Assembly (NCBI RefSeq): GCF_006442205.1
Contig: NZ_VFVR01000001.1
Coordinates: 496,001-560,000 of the forward strand
Source of the DNA: Mesorhizobium sp. B2-3-12
GTDB lineage: Bacteria > Pseudomonadota > Alphaproteobacteria > Rhizobiales > Rhizobiaceae
DNA: 64,000 nucleotides
Direction: 5' to 3'
Of the stretch, positions 28,542-38,973 are shown in pieces. A program made the translations under genes and the position numbers. Positions within the stretch are counted from its first letter, which is position 1; every line of letters starts with the position of its first letter. The notes beneath the pieces were generated by a model. That model worked only from the letters and a program-made list of their open reading frames with translations, had not been told where the DNA came from and did no database searches.

Positions 28542-28750
28542 GCCGATCCCTTCGCTTTGGCATGCGAACGGGCACGGCGGTAGACAGTCCGAACCCGGCT
28601 CGCATTCCCGCCCCAACCCATACTGCAGTGCAATAAAAGTTTGTGCAAGTGCGAGATGATCGCCGATACGATTTCTGGCAGTAGTGGCCGGAATGGCTTC
28701 GAGCGGCCGAACTTGCACGGAACTGGGCAGCCACAGGCAACAACAACGAA

Positions 28751-28776
28751 AAAGGGGCCGTGACAGCCCCTTTGCT
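28751..28776 (-). terminator. Terminator of the cox operon
   Basis: AAAGGGGC and GCCCCTTT form a stem; on the minus strand the stem ends in TTTTT. It lies about 25 bp past the coxM stop. Confidence 0.8.
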
Positions 28777-28796
28777 CGTTCGCAATTGTTCTCGCG

Positions 28797-29594
28797 TCAG
28801 GCGTTGGCTGCCGCCACCGCGCGCTTGGCCATGACCGCGATCAGATTGGCGCGGTAGTCGGCGGAGGCGTGAATGTCGCTCATCAGGGTCTTCGCCGGCA
28901 CTTTCACACCGTTGAGCGAAGCAGCGTCGAAGCTCTTGGCAAGCGCTGCCTCGATCTCCTTCGAGCGGAAGACGCCGTCGTCGCCGGCGCCGGTGACGGC
29001 AACGCTGACCCCATCCTTGCCCTTGGCCACGAACACGCCGACGATCGCGTAGCGCGAGGCCGGGTTGCGGAATTTCTCGTAGGCAGCCTTTGCCGGCGCG
29101 GTGAAGGAGACCGCCGTGACGATCTCGCCCTCCTTCAAGGCGGTTTCGAACAGCCCCTTGAAGAACTTGTCGGCCGGTATGTCGCGCTTGTTGGTGAGGA
29201 TGGTGGCGCCCAGCGCCAGGAGCGCGGCCGGATAGTCCGCCGCCGGATCGTTGTTGGCGATTGAGCCACCGATCGTGCCCTTGTGGCGCACCGCCGGATC
29301 GCCGATCAGCGACGCCAGATGGGCAAGCGCCGGGCAGGCCTTGCGCAGCTTCTCGTCCTTGGCAACGTCGAAATGCGTGGTGGCGGCGCCGATCGTGACC
29401 GTCTTGCCCGACACCTTGACGCCCTGCAGGTCCTTGATGCGCGACAGGTCGACCAGATCGGAAGGTGCCGCCAGCCGCGTCTTCATGGCGGGAATCAAGG
29501 TCATGCCGCCCGACAGCAGCTTGGCGTCCCCATTCTTCACGAGCTTGGCGGCTTCTGCGACCGAGGCGGCACGGTGATAATTGACTGCGTACAT
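28797..29594 (-). CDS. coxM: Carbon-monoxide-dehydrogenase-type FAD subunit (CoxM)
   Basis: The 265-residue protein is the FAD-binding medium subunit of molybdenum hydroxylases. It opens MYAVNYHRAASVAEAAKLV, with the FAD motif AKLLSGGMTLIPAMKTRL (xxAGGTSL type) and the second LIGDPAVRHKGTIGGSIANNDPAADYPAALLAL. It passes electrons from the [2Fe-2S] subunit to the quinone pool. Good GGGGAGGATCCC before ATG 29594. It is the last gene of coxS-coxL-coxM, the order typical of form II clusters. Confidence 0.92.
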   Translation of the reverse strand: MYAVNYHRAASVAEAAKLVKNGDAKLLSGGMTLIPAMKTRLAAPSDLVDLSRIKDLQGVKVSGKTVTIGAATTHFDVAKDEKLRKACPALAHLASLIGDPAVRHKGTIGGSIANNDPAADYPAALLALGATILTNKRDIPADKFFKGLFETALKEGEIVTAVSFTAPAKAAYEKFRNPASRYAIVGVFVAKGKDGVSVAVTGAGDDGVFRSKEIEAALAKSFDAASLNGVKVPAKTLMSDIHASADYRANLIAVMAKRAVAAANA

Positions 29595-29608
29595 GGGATC
29601 CTCCCCTA

Positions 29609-29711
29609 AGTGGTCAGGCAGTAGTGAGTAGTCAGTAGTCGGTAGGGAGCAGGGAGTGGCCGCCGGAGGTGGCACGCTGTCCTATTCGTTACTCACTACT
29701 CCCTACTCACT
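29609..29711. repeat. Palindromic GTAGTGAGTAG-type element in the coxL-coxM spacer
   Basis: The left arm (GTAGTGAGTAGTCAGTAG, from 29621, continuing GGTAGGGAGCAGGGAG) is complementary to the right arm (ACTCACTACTCCCTACTCAC, 29691-29710). It fills nearly all the spacer between coxL and coxM. A related element sits in the other cox spacer. Confidence 0.75.
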
Positions 29712-32056
29712 CATTTCGCGGCGCGGATCGCGGCCCACACGGTGGACGGCGAGGCCGGCATGGCGATGTCGGTGATCCCGATGGCGTCGGTGATGGCATT
29801 GATCACCGCCGGCGGCGAACCGATGGCACCGGCCTCGCCGCAACCCTTGATGCCGAGCGGGTTGCTCGGACATGGGGTGTTCGAGGTCGAGACCTTGAAC
29901 GACGGCAGGTCGCCCGCACGCGGCATCGTATAATCCATGTAGCTTGCCGTCAGCAGTTGTCCGCTGTCGTCGTAGTGAGCGCCTTCCAGCAGCGCCTGGC
30001 CGACGCCCTGGGCGATGCCGCCATGCACCTGGCCCTCGACGATCATCGGATTGATGATGTTGCCGAAATCGTCCGCCGCCACGAACTGGACGATCTCTGT
30101 CGTTCCGGTTTCCGGATCGATCTCGACCTCGCAGATGTAGCAGCCCGCCGGGAAGGTGAAGTTCGCCGGGTCGTAGAACGCCGTTTCCTTCAGTCCCGGC
30201 TCCATGCCGGCAGGCAGATTGTGCGCGGTATAGGCAGCCAAAGCCACCTGAAACCACGGCAGGCTCTTGTCGGTGCCGGCGACCTTGACCTCGCCATTCT
30301 CGATGACGATGTCGCCCTCGTCGGCTTCGAGCAGGTGGGCCGCGATCTTCTTGGCCTTGGCCTCGACCTTGTCGAGCGCCTTTGATATCGCCGACATGCC
30401 GACGGCGCCCGAGCGCGAGCCGTAGGTGCCCATGCCCATCTGCACCTTGTCGGTGTCGCCGTGGACGATCGACACCGAATCGATCGGCACGCCAAAACGC
30501 TGGTTGACCAGTTGCGCGAAGGTCGTCTCGTGCCCCTGGCCATGGCTGTGCGAGCCGGTCAGCACCTCGATGGTGCCGACGGCGTTGACCCTTACCTCGG
30601 CCGATTCCCACAGGCCGACGCCGGCGCCGAGCGAGCCGACCGCCGCCGACGGCGCGATGCCGCAAGCCTCGATGTAGCAGCTCATGCCGATGCCGCGCAG
30701 TCTGCCTTGTTTCGCCGCCGCGGCCTTACGTTTGGCAAAGCCGGCATAGTCGGCGGTTTTCATCGCCGCGTCGAGCGAGGCCGCATAGTCGCCGGCGTCA
30801 TAGTTCATGATCACCGGCGTCTGGTGCGGAAACGTCGTGATGAAGTTCTTGCGCCTGAGATCCGCCGGGGAGACGCCGAGTTCGCGTGCCGCGGCCTCCA
30901 TGGTGCGTTCCAGCAGATAGGTGGCTTCCGGCCGCCCTGCCCCGCGATAGGCATCGACGGGCGCCGTATTGGTGTAGACGGTCCGCACATTGGCATGGAT
31001 GGCGGGAATGTCGTACTGCCCCGACAAGAGCGTCGCATAGAGATAGGTCGGCACGCAGGACGAGAACAGCGACATGTAGGCGCCGAGATTGGCGATCGTG
31101 TCGACCTTGAAACCCGTGATCCTGTTGTTCTTGTCGAAGGCCATCTCCACCGTCGAGACATGGTCGCGGCCATGTGCGTCGGTGAGGAAACTTTCGGTGC
31201 GATCGGCGACCCATTTGACCGGCACGCCGGTCTTCTTCGAGGCCCACAGACAGACGATTTCTTCCGGGTAGATGTAGATCTTGGAGCCGAAGCCGCCGCC
31301 GACATCCGGCGCGATGACGCGCAGCTTGTTTTCGGGAGCGACATTGTAGAAGGCGCTCATCACCAGCCGCGCGACATGCGGGTTCTGCGATGTCGTCCAG
31401 CAGGTGTAATGATCCTCGGCCTTGTCGTAATGGCCAAGTGCGGCGCGCGGCTCCATGGCGTTCGGCACCAGCCGGTTGTTGACGATCTTCATGCGGGTGA
31501 CGTGCGCCGCCGCCTTGATGGCGGCATCGGTCGTCTTGGCGTCGCCGATCTCCCAATCGAAGATCAGATTGTTTTCGGCCTCGTCATGGACCTGCGGCGC
31601 GCCCTTCTCGAGTGCCTTGGTCGCATCGACGACGGCCTTCAATTCCTTGTAGGTGATCTCGACGGCCTCGGCCGCGTCGCGTGCCTGGCCCTTGGTTTCG
31701 GCCACCACCACCACGATGGCATCGCCGACATAACGGACCTTGTCGACGGCCAGTGGCGACCATGCGCCCATCTTCATCGGCGAGCCGTCCTTGGAATGGA
31801 TCATCCAGCCGCAGATCAGGTTGCCGATGCCGTCGGCCTTGAGTTCCTTGCCCGTCAGCACGCCGATGACGCCCGGCATGGCTTGCGCCGCCTTCACGTC
31901 GATCTTCTTGATTTGCGCATGCGCGTGCGGGCTGCGCACGAAGACCGCGTGCTTCATGCCTGGCACCACCATGTCGTCGACATAGCGGCCGGCGCCGGTG
32001 ATGAACCTTTTGTCTTCCTTGCGCGCCACCCGAGCGCCAACACCTTCGATACCCAT
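29711..32056 (-). CDS. coxL: Form II CO-dehydrogenase-type molybdopterin subunit (CoxL)
   Basis: The 781-residue large subunit starts [29 protein letters not shown], the normal CoxL opening, and contains the molybdenum-cofactor regions [15 protein letters not shown] and [19 protein letters not shown] and a late [22 protein letters not shown] with the catalytic Glu. The active-site loop is AYRGAGR, the form II signature, not the AYxCSFR of true form I CO dehydrogenase. Form II enzymes may oxidise CO slowly or other substrates. Accessory coxDEFG genes are absent here. Confidence 0.92.
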   Translation of the reverse strand: MGIEGVGARVARKEDKRFITGAGRYVDDMVVPGMKHAVFVRSPHAHAQIKKIDVKAAQAMPGVIGVLTGKELKADGIGNLICGWMIHSKDGSPMKMGAWSPLAVDKVRYVGDAIVVVVAETKGQARDAAEAVEITYKELKAVVDATKALEKGAPQVHDEAENNLIFDWEIGDAKTTDAAIKAAAHVTRMKIVNNRLVPNAMEPRAALGHYDKAEDHYTCWTTSQNPHVARLVMSAFYNVAPENKLRVIAPDVGGGFGSKIYIYPEEIVCLWASKKTGVPVKWVADRTESFLTDAHGRDHVSTVEMAFDKNNRITGFKVDTIANLGAYMSLFSSCVPTYLYATLLSGQYDIPAIHANVRTVYTNTAPVDAYRGAGRPEATYLLERTMEAAARELGVSPADLRRKNFITTFPHQTPVIMNYDAGDYAASLDAAMKTADYAGFAKRKAAAAKQGRLRGIGMSCYIEACGIAPSAAVGSLGAGVGLWESAEVRVNAVGTIEVLTGSHSHGQGHETTFAQLVNQRFGVPIDSVSIVHGDTDKVQMGMGTYGSRSGAVGMSAISKALDKVEAKAKKIAAHLLEADEGDIVIENGEVKVAGTDKSLPWFQVALAAYTAHNLPAGMEPGLKETAFYDPANFTFPAGCYICEVEIDPETGTTEIVQFVAADDFGNIINPMIVEGQVHGGIAQGVGQALLEGAHYDDSGQLLTASYMDYTMPRAGDLPSFKVSTSNTPCPSNPLGIKGCGEAGAIGSPPAVINAITDAIGITDIAMPASPSTVWAAIRAAK

Positions 32057-32076
32057 CAGAAATTCCTCCGGAATTT

Positions 32077-32152
32077 AGGGGAGTAGGGCAGTAGGGGAGT
32101 AAGGAAGTGCCAATGGCCTATTCCCTTACTCCCCTATTCCCTTACTCCCCTA
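32077..32152. repeat. Long palindromic element in the coxS-coxL spacer
   Basis: Left arm AGGGGAGTAGGGCAGTAGG (32077 on) and right arm built of two copies of CTATTCCCTTACTCCC (32118-32150) pair over about 27 bp with two mismatches. It ends at the coxS stop codon. Confidence 0.8.
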
Positions 32153-32656
<504 letters not shown>

Positions 32657-32953
32657 AGCCCCTCCCTGGGTGTCAACCTTGGTCATCACGCCGCCGACGA
32701 GCCGTTGGCGCTTCGGCCACGCGTTATTCGTACACCGCACAATGCACAAAAAACAGCACGACGGAAAAGGCGGATCATTGTACTTTCGGTCATGGCAAGG
32801 CCAGCGATGCATTCCCCTCGCCCATTGCCAAAACGCCGATTGGAAGCAACAATATCCCTCGACGCCCGCGCATCCTGAAGCGCATAAAAACAGCGTCGGA
32901 GGAAATGCGGGAGAACGCCGCTGACCAGTTCACTGACGCGCTACGCATGCGGC

Positions 32954-34090
32954 TTGTCGGCGCTGACGACGGACGAGCCCGATCCGGATGTTTTTGCACG
33001 CGCGATGGCGGCGGAAGCTGCCGCAATCAATGCGGGCTTTGCCCTTGTGTTCTTTTCCCAGAGCCTCGTCGAGGCCGGCGCCCTGTCTCGGGCACTCTCG
33101 GTCCACGCCCCGTGTCTCCGTCATGCCGGCTGTTCCACCGCCGGCGAGATCACGCCGCAGGGGCTCGAGGAAGGCCACATGCTGGCGATGCTGCTGCCCT
33201 CGGCATCCTTCACGGCGGTCAGCACGATGGTCGAGAATTTGTCGACTTCGGGCATGGACGGGATCACCGAAGAGGTCGAGGCCCTGCGGCGCACGCTGCG
33301 CGCCCGGCTCGGCGGCGAGCGGACCAGGAACACCTTCGCGCTCTGCTTTATCGACGGGCTGTCCTATGCCGAGGAAGCGGTGAGCTCGGCCATCCACTGG
33401 GGTCTCGACGATATACCGCTGCTCGGCGGCTCGGCCGGCGACGATTTGAAGTTCGAGACGACTCGCCTGATCTCCAACGGCAAGGTCTCGTCCGACAGCG
33501 CCATCATCGTGCTGGTCGCCACGGAAATTCCGTTCCACGTCTTCAAGACCGACAATTTCATTCCCACCGACGAAAAGCTGGTGGTGACCGCCTCCGATCC
33601 CGATCACCGCATCGTGCGGGAGTTCAACGCCACAAATGCCGCGGAGGAATATGCCGCTTCGGTCGGCATCCTCCCGCAGACCCTGACGCCGCTCAGCTTC
33701 GCCTCGCATCCCGTGGTGGTGAAGGTGGGCGGGGAATATTACTGCCGCTCGATCCAGCGGATGCACGCGGATGGCTCGCTGTCGTTCTTCTGCGCCATCG
33801 ACGACGGCGTCGTGCTGTCGATCGCCCAGCCCAAGGACATGGTGGAATCGACGCGCGCAGCCTTGCGCGAGGTCAAGGAAAGGCTGGGCGGCATCGATAT
33901 GATCCTTGGCTTCGACTGCGTGCTGCGCCGGCTGGATGCGCGCAACCGGCAGGTCTTTCGCGATATTTCGGAGCTTTACCGGGTCAACAATGTCGTAGGC
34001 TTCGGCACCTATGGCGAACAATACCGGTCGATGCACCTGAACCAGACTTTCACCGGCATCGCCTTCGGTGATCGCCAGGCGGCTGAATAG
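32954..34090 (+). CDS. FIST-domain sensory protein (NosP-like)
   Basis: The product of about 378 residues has the FIST_N/FIST_C layout: NAGFALVFFSQSLVEAGAL, APCLRHAGCSTAGEITPQGLEEGHMLAMLLP, DDIPLLGGSAGDDLKF in the N half and LGGIDMILGFDCVLRRLDARNR and NVVGFGTYGEQYRSMHLNQTFTGI in the C half. FIST proteins of the NosP group bind haem and sense nitric oxide, partnered with NahK-like kinases; the next gene is such a kinase. The start is unclear: TTG 32954 has no ribosome-binding site, while CTG 32921 has GGGAG upstream and extends the frame by 11 codons. Confidence 0.83.
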   Translation: MSALTTDEPDPDVFARAMAAEAAAINAGFALVFFSQSLVEAGALSRALSVHAPCLRHAGCSTAGEITPQGLEEGHMLAMLLPSASFTAVSTMVENLSTSGMDGITEEVEALRRTLRARLGGERTRNTFALCFIDGLSYAEEAVSSAIHWGLDDIPLLGGSAGDDLKFETTRLISNGKVSSDSAIIVLVATEIPFHVFKTDNFIPTDEKLVVTASDPDHRIVREFNATNAAEEYAASVGILPQTLTPLSFASHPVVVKVGGEYYCRSIQRMHADGSLSFFCAIDDGVVLSIAQPKDMVESTRAALREVKERLGGIDMILGFDCVLRRLDARNRQVFRDISELYRVNNVVGFGTYGEQYRSMHLNQTFTGIAFGDRQAAE

Positions 34091-34103
34091 GCGGCGAAAC
34101 AGC

Positions 34104-35444
34104 ATGCCGCTCAGGGACATAAACGATCTCGACAGGCTGAAGAAGATCAACGCCGCGCTGGTGAGCCGCGTCGAGCGCTCGATGGACCAGCAAGGCAACG
34201 CCTTCTCGCTGTTCCAGACCGCGATCTCGCTGGAAAACCGGGTGCGCACGCGCACCGAGGAACTGCATTCGACCTTGCGCAGGCTGGAGCAGTCGAACAT
34301 CGACCTCAGCGCAGCCAAGGAAAACGCCGAGCTGGCGAACCTGTCCAAGACAAGGTTCCTCGCTGCCGCCAGCCATGACGTGCTGCAGCCGCTGAACGCG
34401 GCCCACCTCTCCGTCTCGGCGCTTGCCGAGGTGCAGACCAGCGAGGAGGGAAAAAAGCTCGTACGCCAGGTCGAGCGTTCGTTGGAAACGATGGAGGACC
34501 TGCTGCGCACCTTGCTCGACATTTCCAAGCTCGATGCCGGCGTGGTGCAGCCAGATATCGGCGACGTCAGCCTGGAGGCGCTGTTTTCGTCGCTGCGTTC
34601 GGATTTCCAGCCGGTGGCGGAAATGAAGCGGCTGTCGCTGAAATTCCGGCCGGTCAATGCCGTGGTCCGCTCGGACCGGACGCTGCTGCGCCGCATCCTG
34701 CAGAACATCCTCTCCAACGCGCTGGGGTATACACGCTCGGGCGGCGTCCTTGTCGGCACCAGGCATCGCGGCGACACCATCCGCATCGATGTCGCCGACA
34801 CGGGCTGCGGCATACCCGAGGACCAGCGCGAGGCGGTGTTCGAGGAGTTCCATCGCGGCACCTTGCCTGCCAATGCCGAGCTCGACGGCGGCGGCCTTGG
34901 GCTGGGGCTTGCCATCGTGCGCCGCATGGCCGGCGCGCTTGGCCACCCCGTGACCTTCTCATCGAAGGTTGGGCGCGGCACGATCTTCCACATCGATGTC
35001 CCCGTCGGCATCGGCGCGCCGGCCGACGCCATCGCCAGCGCCACCAGCCTTGAGCGGTCGCGCGGCTACGGCCTGTTCGGCACCAAGGTGCTGCTGGTCG
35101 AGAACGACGCCGAGGTGCTGGAAGCCATGACCTTCCTGCTCGAACGCTGGCAGTGCCTGGTGCGCGCCGCGACCTCGACCGACGATGCGCTGGACATGCT
35201 CGGCGATACCGACTGGGTGCCTGACATCGTCATCGCCGACCAGCATCTCGACGGCGGCGACCTCGGCACCGCCACCATATCGGAGGTCCGCGACTATCTC
35301 GGCCGCGCCGTGCCGGCGCTGATCGTCACCGCCGACAGTTCCGAGGCCGTCGCCAAGGCTGCCCGCGCCGGCGGCATCGAGCTGATGCGCAAGCCGGTGA
35401 AGCCCGCGCAACTAAGGGCATTGCTGGCACATTTGCTGGCTTAG
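34104..35444 (+). CDS. Hybrid sensor histidine kinase (NahK/ErcS'-like)
   Basis: The 446-residue protein has no membrane segment. A coiled coil (ENRVRTRTEELHSTLRRLEQSN, residues 44-75) precedes a HisKA domain with phosphoacceptor H91 in FLAAASHDVLQPLNAAHL, an ATPase domain (N box ILQNILSNALGYT, G boxes near 232 and 263-268), and a C-terminal receiver with phosphoacceptor D379 and K430. The SHDxLQPLNAA form is the subgroup found with FIST sensors. Start MPLRDINDLD at 34104 is 13 bp after the FIST stop, so the sensor and kinase are co-expressed. Confidence 0.88.
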   Translation: MPLRDINDLDRLKKINAALVSRVERSMDQQGNAFSLFQTAISLENRVRTRTEELHSTLRRLEQSNIDLSAAKENAELANLSKTRFLAAASHDVLQPLNAAHLSVSALAEVQTSEEGKKLVRQVERSLETMEDLLRTLLDISKLDAGVVQPDIGDVSLEALFSSLRSDFQPVAEMKRLSLKFRPVNAVVRSDRTLLRRILQNILSNALGYTRSGGVLVGTRHRGDTIRIDVADTGCGIPEDQREAVFEEFHRGTLPANAELDGGGLGLGLAIVRRMAGALGHPVTFSSKVGRGTIFHIDVPVGIGAPADAIASATSLERSRGYGLFGTKVLLVENDAEVLEAMTFLLERWQCLVRAATSTDDALDMLGDTDWVPDIVIADQHLDGGDLGTATISEVRDYLGRAVPALIVTADSSEAVAKAARAGGIELMRKPVKPAQLRALLAHLLA

Positions 35445-35468
35445 GTTTCCCTAAGGGAGGGTAATGGC

Positions 35469-36152
35469 TCAAAACCCCACCTGATCCCGAAACAGCTCGG
35501 CGCTATCCAGCTTCGACACCTCAATCACCGCCTGTGTGCGGCTATAGACGTTGAGCTTGCGCAATATCTCCGAGACATGCGCCTTCACCGTCGTCTCGCC
35601 GACCTGCAACTCGTAAGCGATCTGTTTGTTGAGCAGGCCCTGGCGCAGCATCTGCAGGACACGCAATTGCTGCGGCGTCAGTTTGGAAAGCCGCTGCAGC
35701 ATGTCGGCGCGGTCGGTGCTGTCGGCGCCCGGCGGCAGGCCTTCATAGGTTTCCGGTACGTAGATCGCGCCGTCCATCACCGAGCGTATGGCGGCGGCGA
35801 GATCGCTCTTGCGCGCCGATTTCGGGATGAAGCCGGCCGCACCATAGGACAGCGCTTCGGAAATGATCCTCGGCTCCTCATAGCCCGACACGATCACCAC
35901 CGGCAGGCGCGGATAGCGGGTCCTGAGCTGCAGCAGCCCGTCGAAGCCATGCACGTCGGGCATGCTGAGGTCGAGAAGCGCCAGGTCGAAAGGCTTTGCG
36001 TCTGCCAGCAGATCCAGCGCCTCGGTGATCGAGCGCGCCTCGACCGTATCGACTTCCGGATAAGCCATCTGCACGGCGCTGTGCAGCGCCTCGCGAAACA
36101 GCGGATGGTCGTCGATGATGAGGAACCGGGCGCGATCGGTAGCGGCTGTCAT
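35469..36152 (-). CDS. LuxR/FixJ-family response regulator
   Basis: The 227-residue protein has an N-terminal receiver (acidic D14/D15, phosphoacceptor D61 in ALLDLSMPD, K111 in IPKSARKS) and a C-terminal LuxR-type helix-turn-helix (LTPQQLRVLQMLRQGLLNKQIAYELQVGETTVKAHVSEILRKL). It is convergent with the hybrid kinase gene, 24 bp apart, and is a plausible output partner, though the kinase has its own receiver and phosphotransfer may need another protein. ATG 36152 begins MTAATDRARF; an earlier ATG at 36182 is possible. Confidence 0.88.
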   Translation of the reverse strand: MTAATDRARFLIIDDHPLFREALHSAVQMAYPEVDTVEARSITEALDLLADAKPFDLALLDLSMPDVHGFDGLLQLRTRYPRLPVVIVSGYEEPRIISEALSYGAAGFIPKSARKSDLAAAIRSVMDGAIYVPETYEGLPPGADSTDRADMLQRLSKLTPQQLRVLQMLRQGLLNKQIAYELQVGETTVKAHVSEILRKLNVYSRTQAVIEVSKLDSAELFRDQVGF

Positions 36153-36379
36153 GGGCTCGTTCCGGTTTACCGGCCACACCATAGTCTCCTGACCATGGCC
36201 GGATTATTGGCAATTAGTCTATCGCCGATTGAACAGGATTTATCGCTGCAAAAATGATGGGAAGCCTGAATTCCTTATACAGCCGTGGCGCAGCCCATGC
36301 TTTATGAAAAGCGACGCCTTGCCCGCCCTCCGAATTCGGCCGAATGTGCCCGCCAACTCCCCAAAACACAGAGACCGCC

Positions 36380-37075
36380 ATGACCGCCTTTGTCCTTCCC
36401 GCCGCGCCAACGCCTTCCGTCGCCATTGCGGGTTCGGACGAACGCTTTGCCGTGCGGCGTATTTTCTGCGTCGGCCGCAACTATGCCGCGCATGCGCGCG
36501 AGTTCGGCAATGACGAGCGCGATCCGCCCTTCTTCTTCACGAAGCCGGCGGACGCGGTGGTCGACTCGGGCACGCAGATTCCCTACCCGCCGCTGACCGA
36601 AAACCTCCACTTCGAGATCGAGCTGGTGGTGGCGATCGGTACATCAGGCTTTCGCATTTCCCGGGACAAGGCGCTGGACCATGTCTGGGGCTACGGCGTC
36701 GGCATCGACCTCACCCGCCGCGATTTGCAGGATGTCGCCAAGAAGGCGGCGCGGCCCTGGGACTGGTCGAAGGCCTTCGACCGTTCCGCGCCTTGCGGCC
36801 CGTTGGTTGCCGCGCAAAAATCTTGGCACCCGGCCAAGGGGCGTATCTGGCTCGCCGTCGACGGGGCGGTGAAACAGGACGCCGACCTTGCCGAACTGAT
36901 CTGGCCGGTGGCCGACATCGTCTCGATCTGCAGCGAGGGCGTGGAACTTCAGGCCGGCGACCTGATCTTCACCGGCACGCCGGCGGGCGTCGGCGCGGTC
37001 AAGCCGGGCGAGACGATATCAGGCGGTGTCGACGGCATCGGCACGATCGAAGTGACCATCAGCCAGCCGAAGTGA
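36380..37075 (+). CDS. Fumarylacetoacetate hydrolase family protein (fumarylpyruvate hydrolase-like)
   Basis: The 231-residue enzyme has the FAH fold: IFCVGRNYAAHAREFGNDERDPPFFFTKPADAVVD, then LHFEIELVVAIG with the metal-binding Glu residues (E-x-E) and the late GDLIFTGTPAGVGAVKPGE. The short single-domain form cleaves fumarylpyruvate or related 3-acylpyruvates. It overlaps maiA by one base (TGATG), which supports a two-step pathway: cis-trans isomerisation by the MaiA protein and hydrolysis by this one. No ring-cleaving dioxygenase is in the window. Confidence 0.87.
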   Translation: MTAFVLPAAPTPSVAIAGSDERFAVRRIFCVGRNYAAHAREFGNDERDPPFFFTKPADAVVDSGTQIPYPPLTENLHFEIELVVAIGTSGFRISRDKALDHVWGYGVGIDLTRRDLQDVAKKAARPWDWSKAFDRSAPCGPLVAAQKSWHPAKGRIWLAVDGAVKQDADLAELIWPVADIVSICSEGVELQAGDLIFTGTPAGVGAVKPGETISGGVDGIGTIEVTISQPK

Positions 37076-37725
37076 TGAGCGACCTCGTCCTGCACAACTA
37101 CTTTCGCTCCTCCACCTCCTACCGGGTGCGGATCGCCCTGGAGATGAAGGGGCTGAGCTATGACTATGTCCCGCATCATCTGCGCCATGGCGAGCATCTG
37201 GAAGCGGCCTATCTTGCGGTCAATCCGCAGGGGCTGGTGCCGGCATTGGTGCTCGACGACGGCACGCTTGTGACGCAGTCGCTGGCCATCATCGAATATC
37301 TCGACGAGATCCGGCCCGCGCCGCCGCTGCTGCCTGGGGATGCGCTGGGACGCGCCCGCGTCAGGATGCTGGCGCAGATTATCGCTTGCGACATCCATCC
37401 GGTGAACAATCTGCGCGTGCTGACCTCACTGCGCACCCTGTTCGGCGCCGGCGACCAGGATGTCGCCAACTGGTTCCGGCATTGGGTCAATGAAGGTTTT
37501 GGGCCACTCGAGACATTGCTGACGGCTTCGCCCGAAACCGGCACATTCTGTCACGGCGACACGCCGGGGCTGGCCGACATCTGCCTTGTCGCGCAGGTCA
37601 CCAGCAACGCCCGCTTTGGCGTCGATATGACGTCCTACCCAACAATCGCGCGCATCAATGCCGCCTGCATGGCGCTACCCGCCTTCCAGAACGCCGCGCC
37701 AATGAATCAGATCGACGCCGAGTAA
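37075..37725 (+). CDS. maiA: Maleylacetoacetate/maleylpyruvate isomerase (zeta-class GST)
   Basis: The 216-residue protein is a zeta-class glutathione transferase. It opens LVLHNYFRSSTSYRVRIALEMKGLSYDYVP, where SSxSxRVRIAL is the glutathione-binding signature, and has NPQGLVPALVLDDGTLVTQSLAIIEYLDE and the C-terminal ACDIHPVNNLRVL. It isomerises maleyl- to fumaryl-keto acids in tyrosine or gentisate breakdown. The upstream partner suggests the gentisate-type route. Confidence 0.9.
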   Translation: MSDLVLHNYFRSSTSYRVRIALEMKGLSYDYVPHHLRHGEHLEAAYLAVNPQGLVPALVLDDGTLVTQSLAIIEYLDEIRPAPPLLPGDALGRARVRMLAQIIACDIHPVNNLRVLTSLRTLFGAGDQDVANWFRHWVNEGFGPLETLLTASPETGTFCHGDTPGLADICLVAQVTSNARFGVDMTSYPTIARINAACMALPAFQNAAPMNQIDAE

Positions 37726-37927
37726 GGTTCACCGGCCGGCGCGCGGCATCAGTACCCAGGACAGCAGCGCCAGCAAGCCGATACCGGGTGCCGCAGCCAG
37801 GAAAACAGGTAAACGCCGTTCCTGGTTCGACGGACCGGCCGCCCTGGTGGCATCGATTTCCGCTTGACCAGGCAAGGAATCGGCTATCTTCCCGGTGACG
37901 CATGCCGTCTCAAGGGTGGAGTGACCG

Positions 37928-38968
<1,041 letters not shown>

Positions 38969-38973
38969 GGTCC

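Noticed and set aside
32930-35044. 704-codon minus-strand frame opposite the FIST and kinase genes
   Set aside because: Ser/Arg-rich antisense translation with no domains; both sense genes are well supported.
37729-37875. Minus-strand frame of about 48 codons ending in a hydrophobic segment and MPRAGR, between maiA and the alcohol dehydrogenase gene
   Set aside because: Only a TTG with a poorly spaced SD could start it, and I do not recognise a family. The helix alone is not enough.
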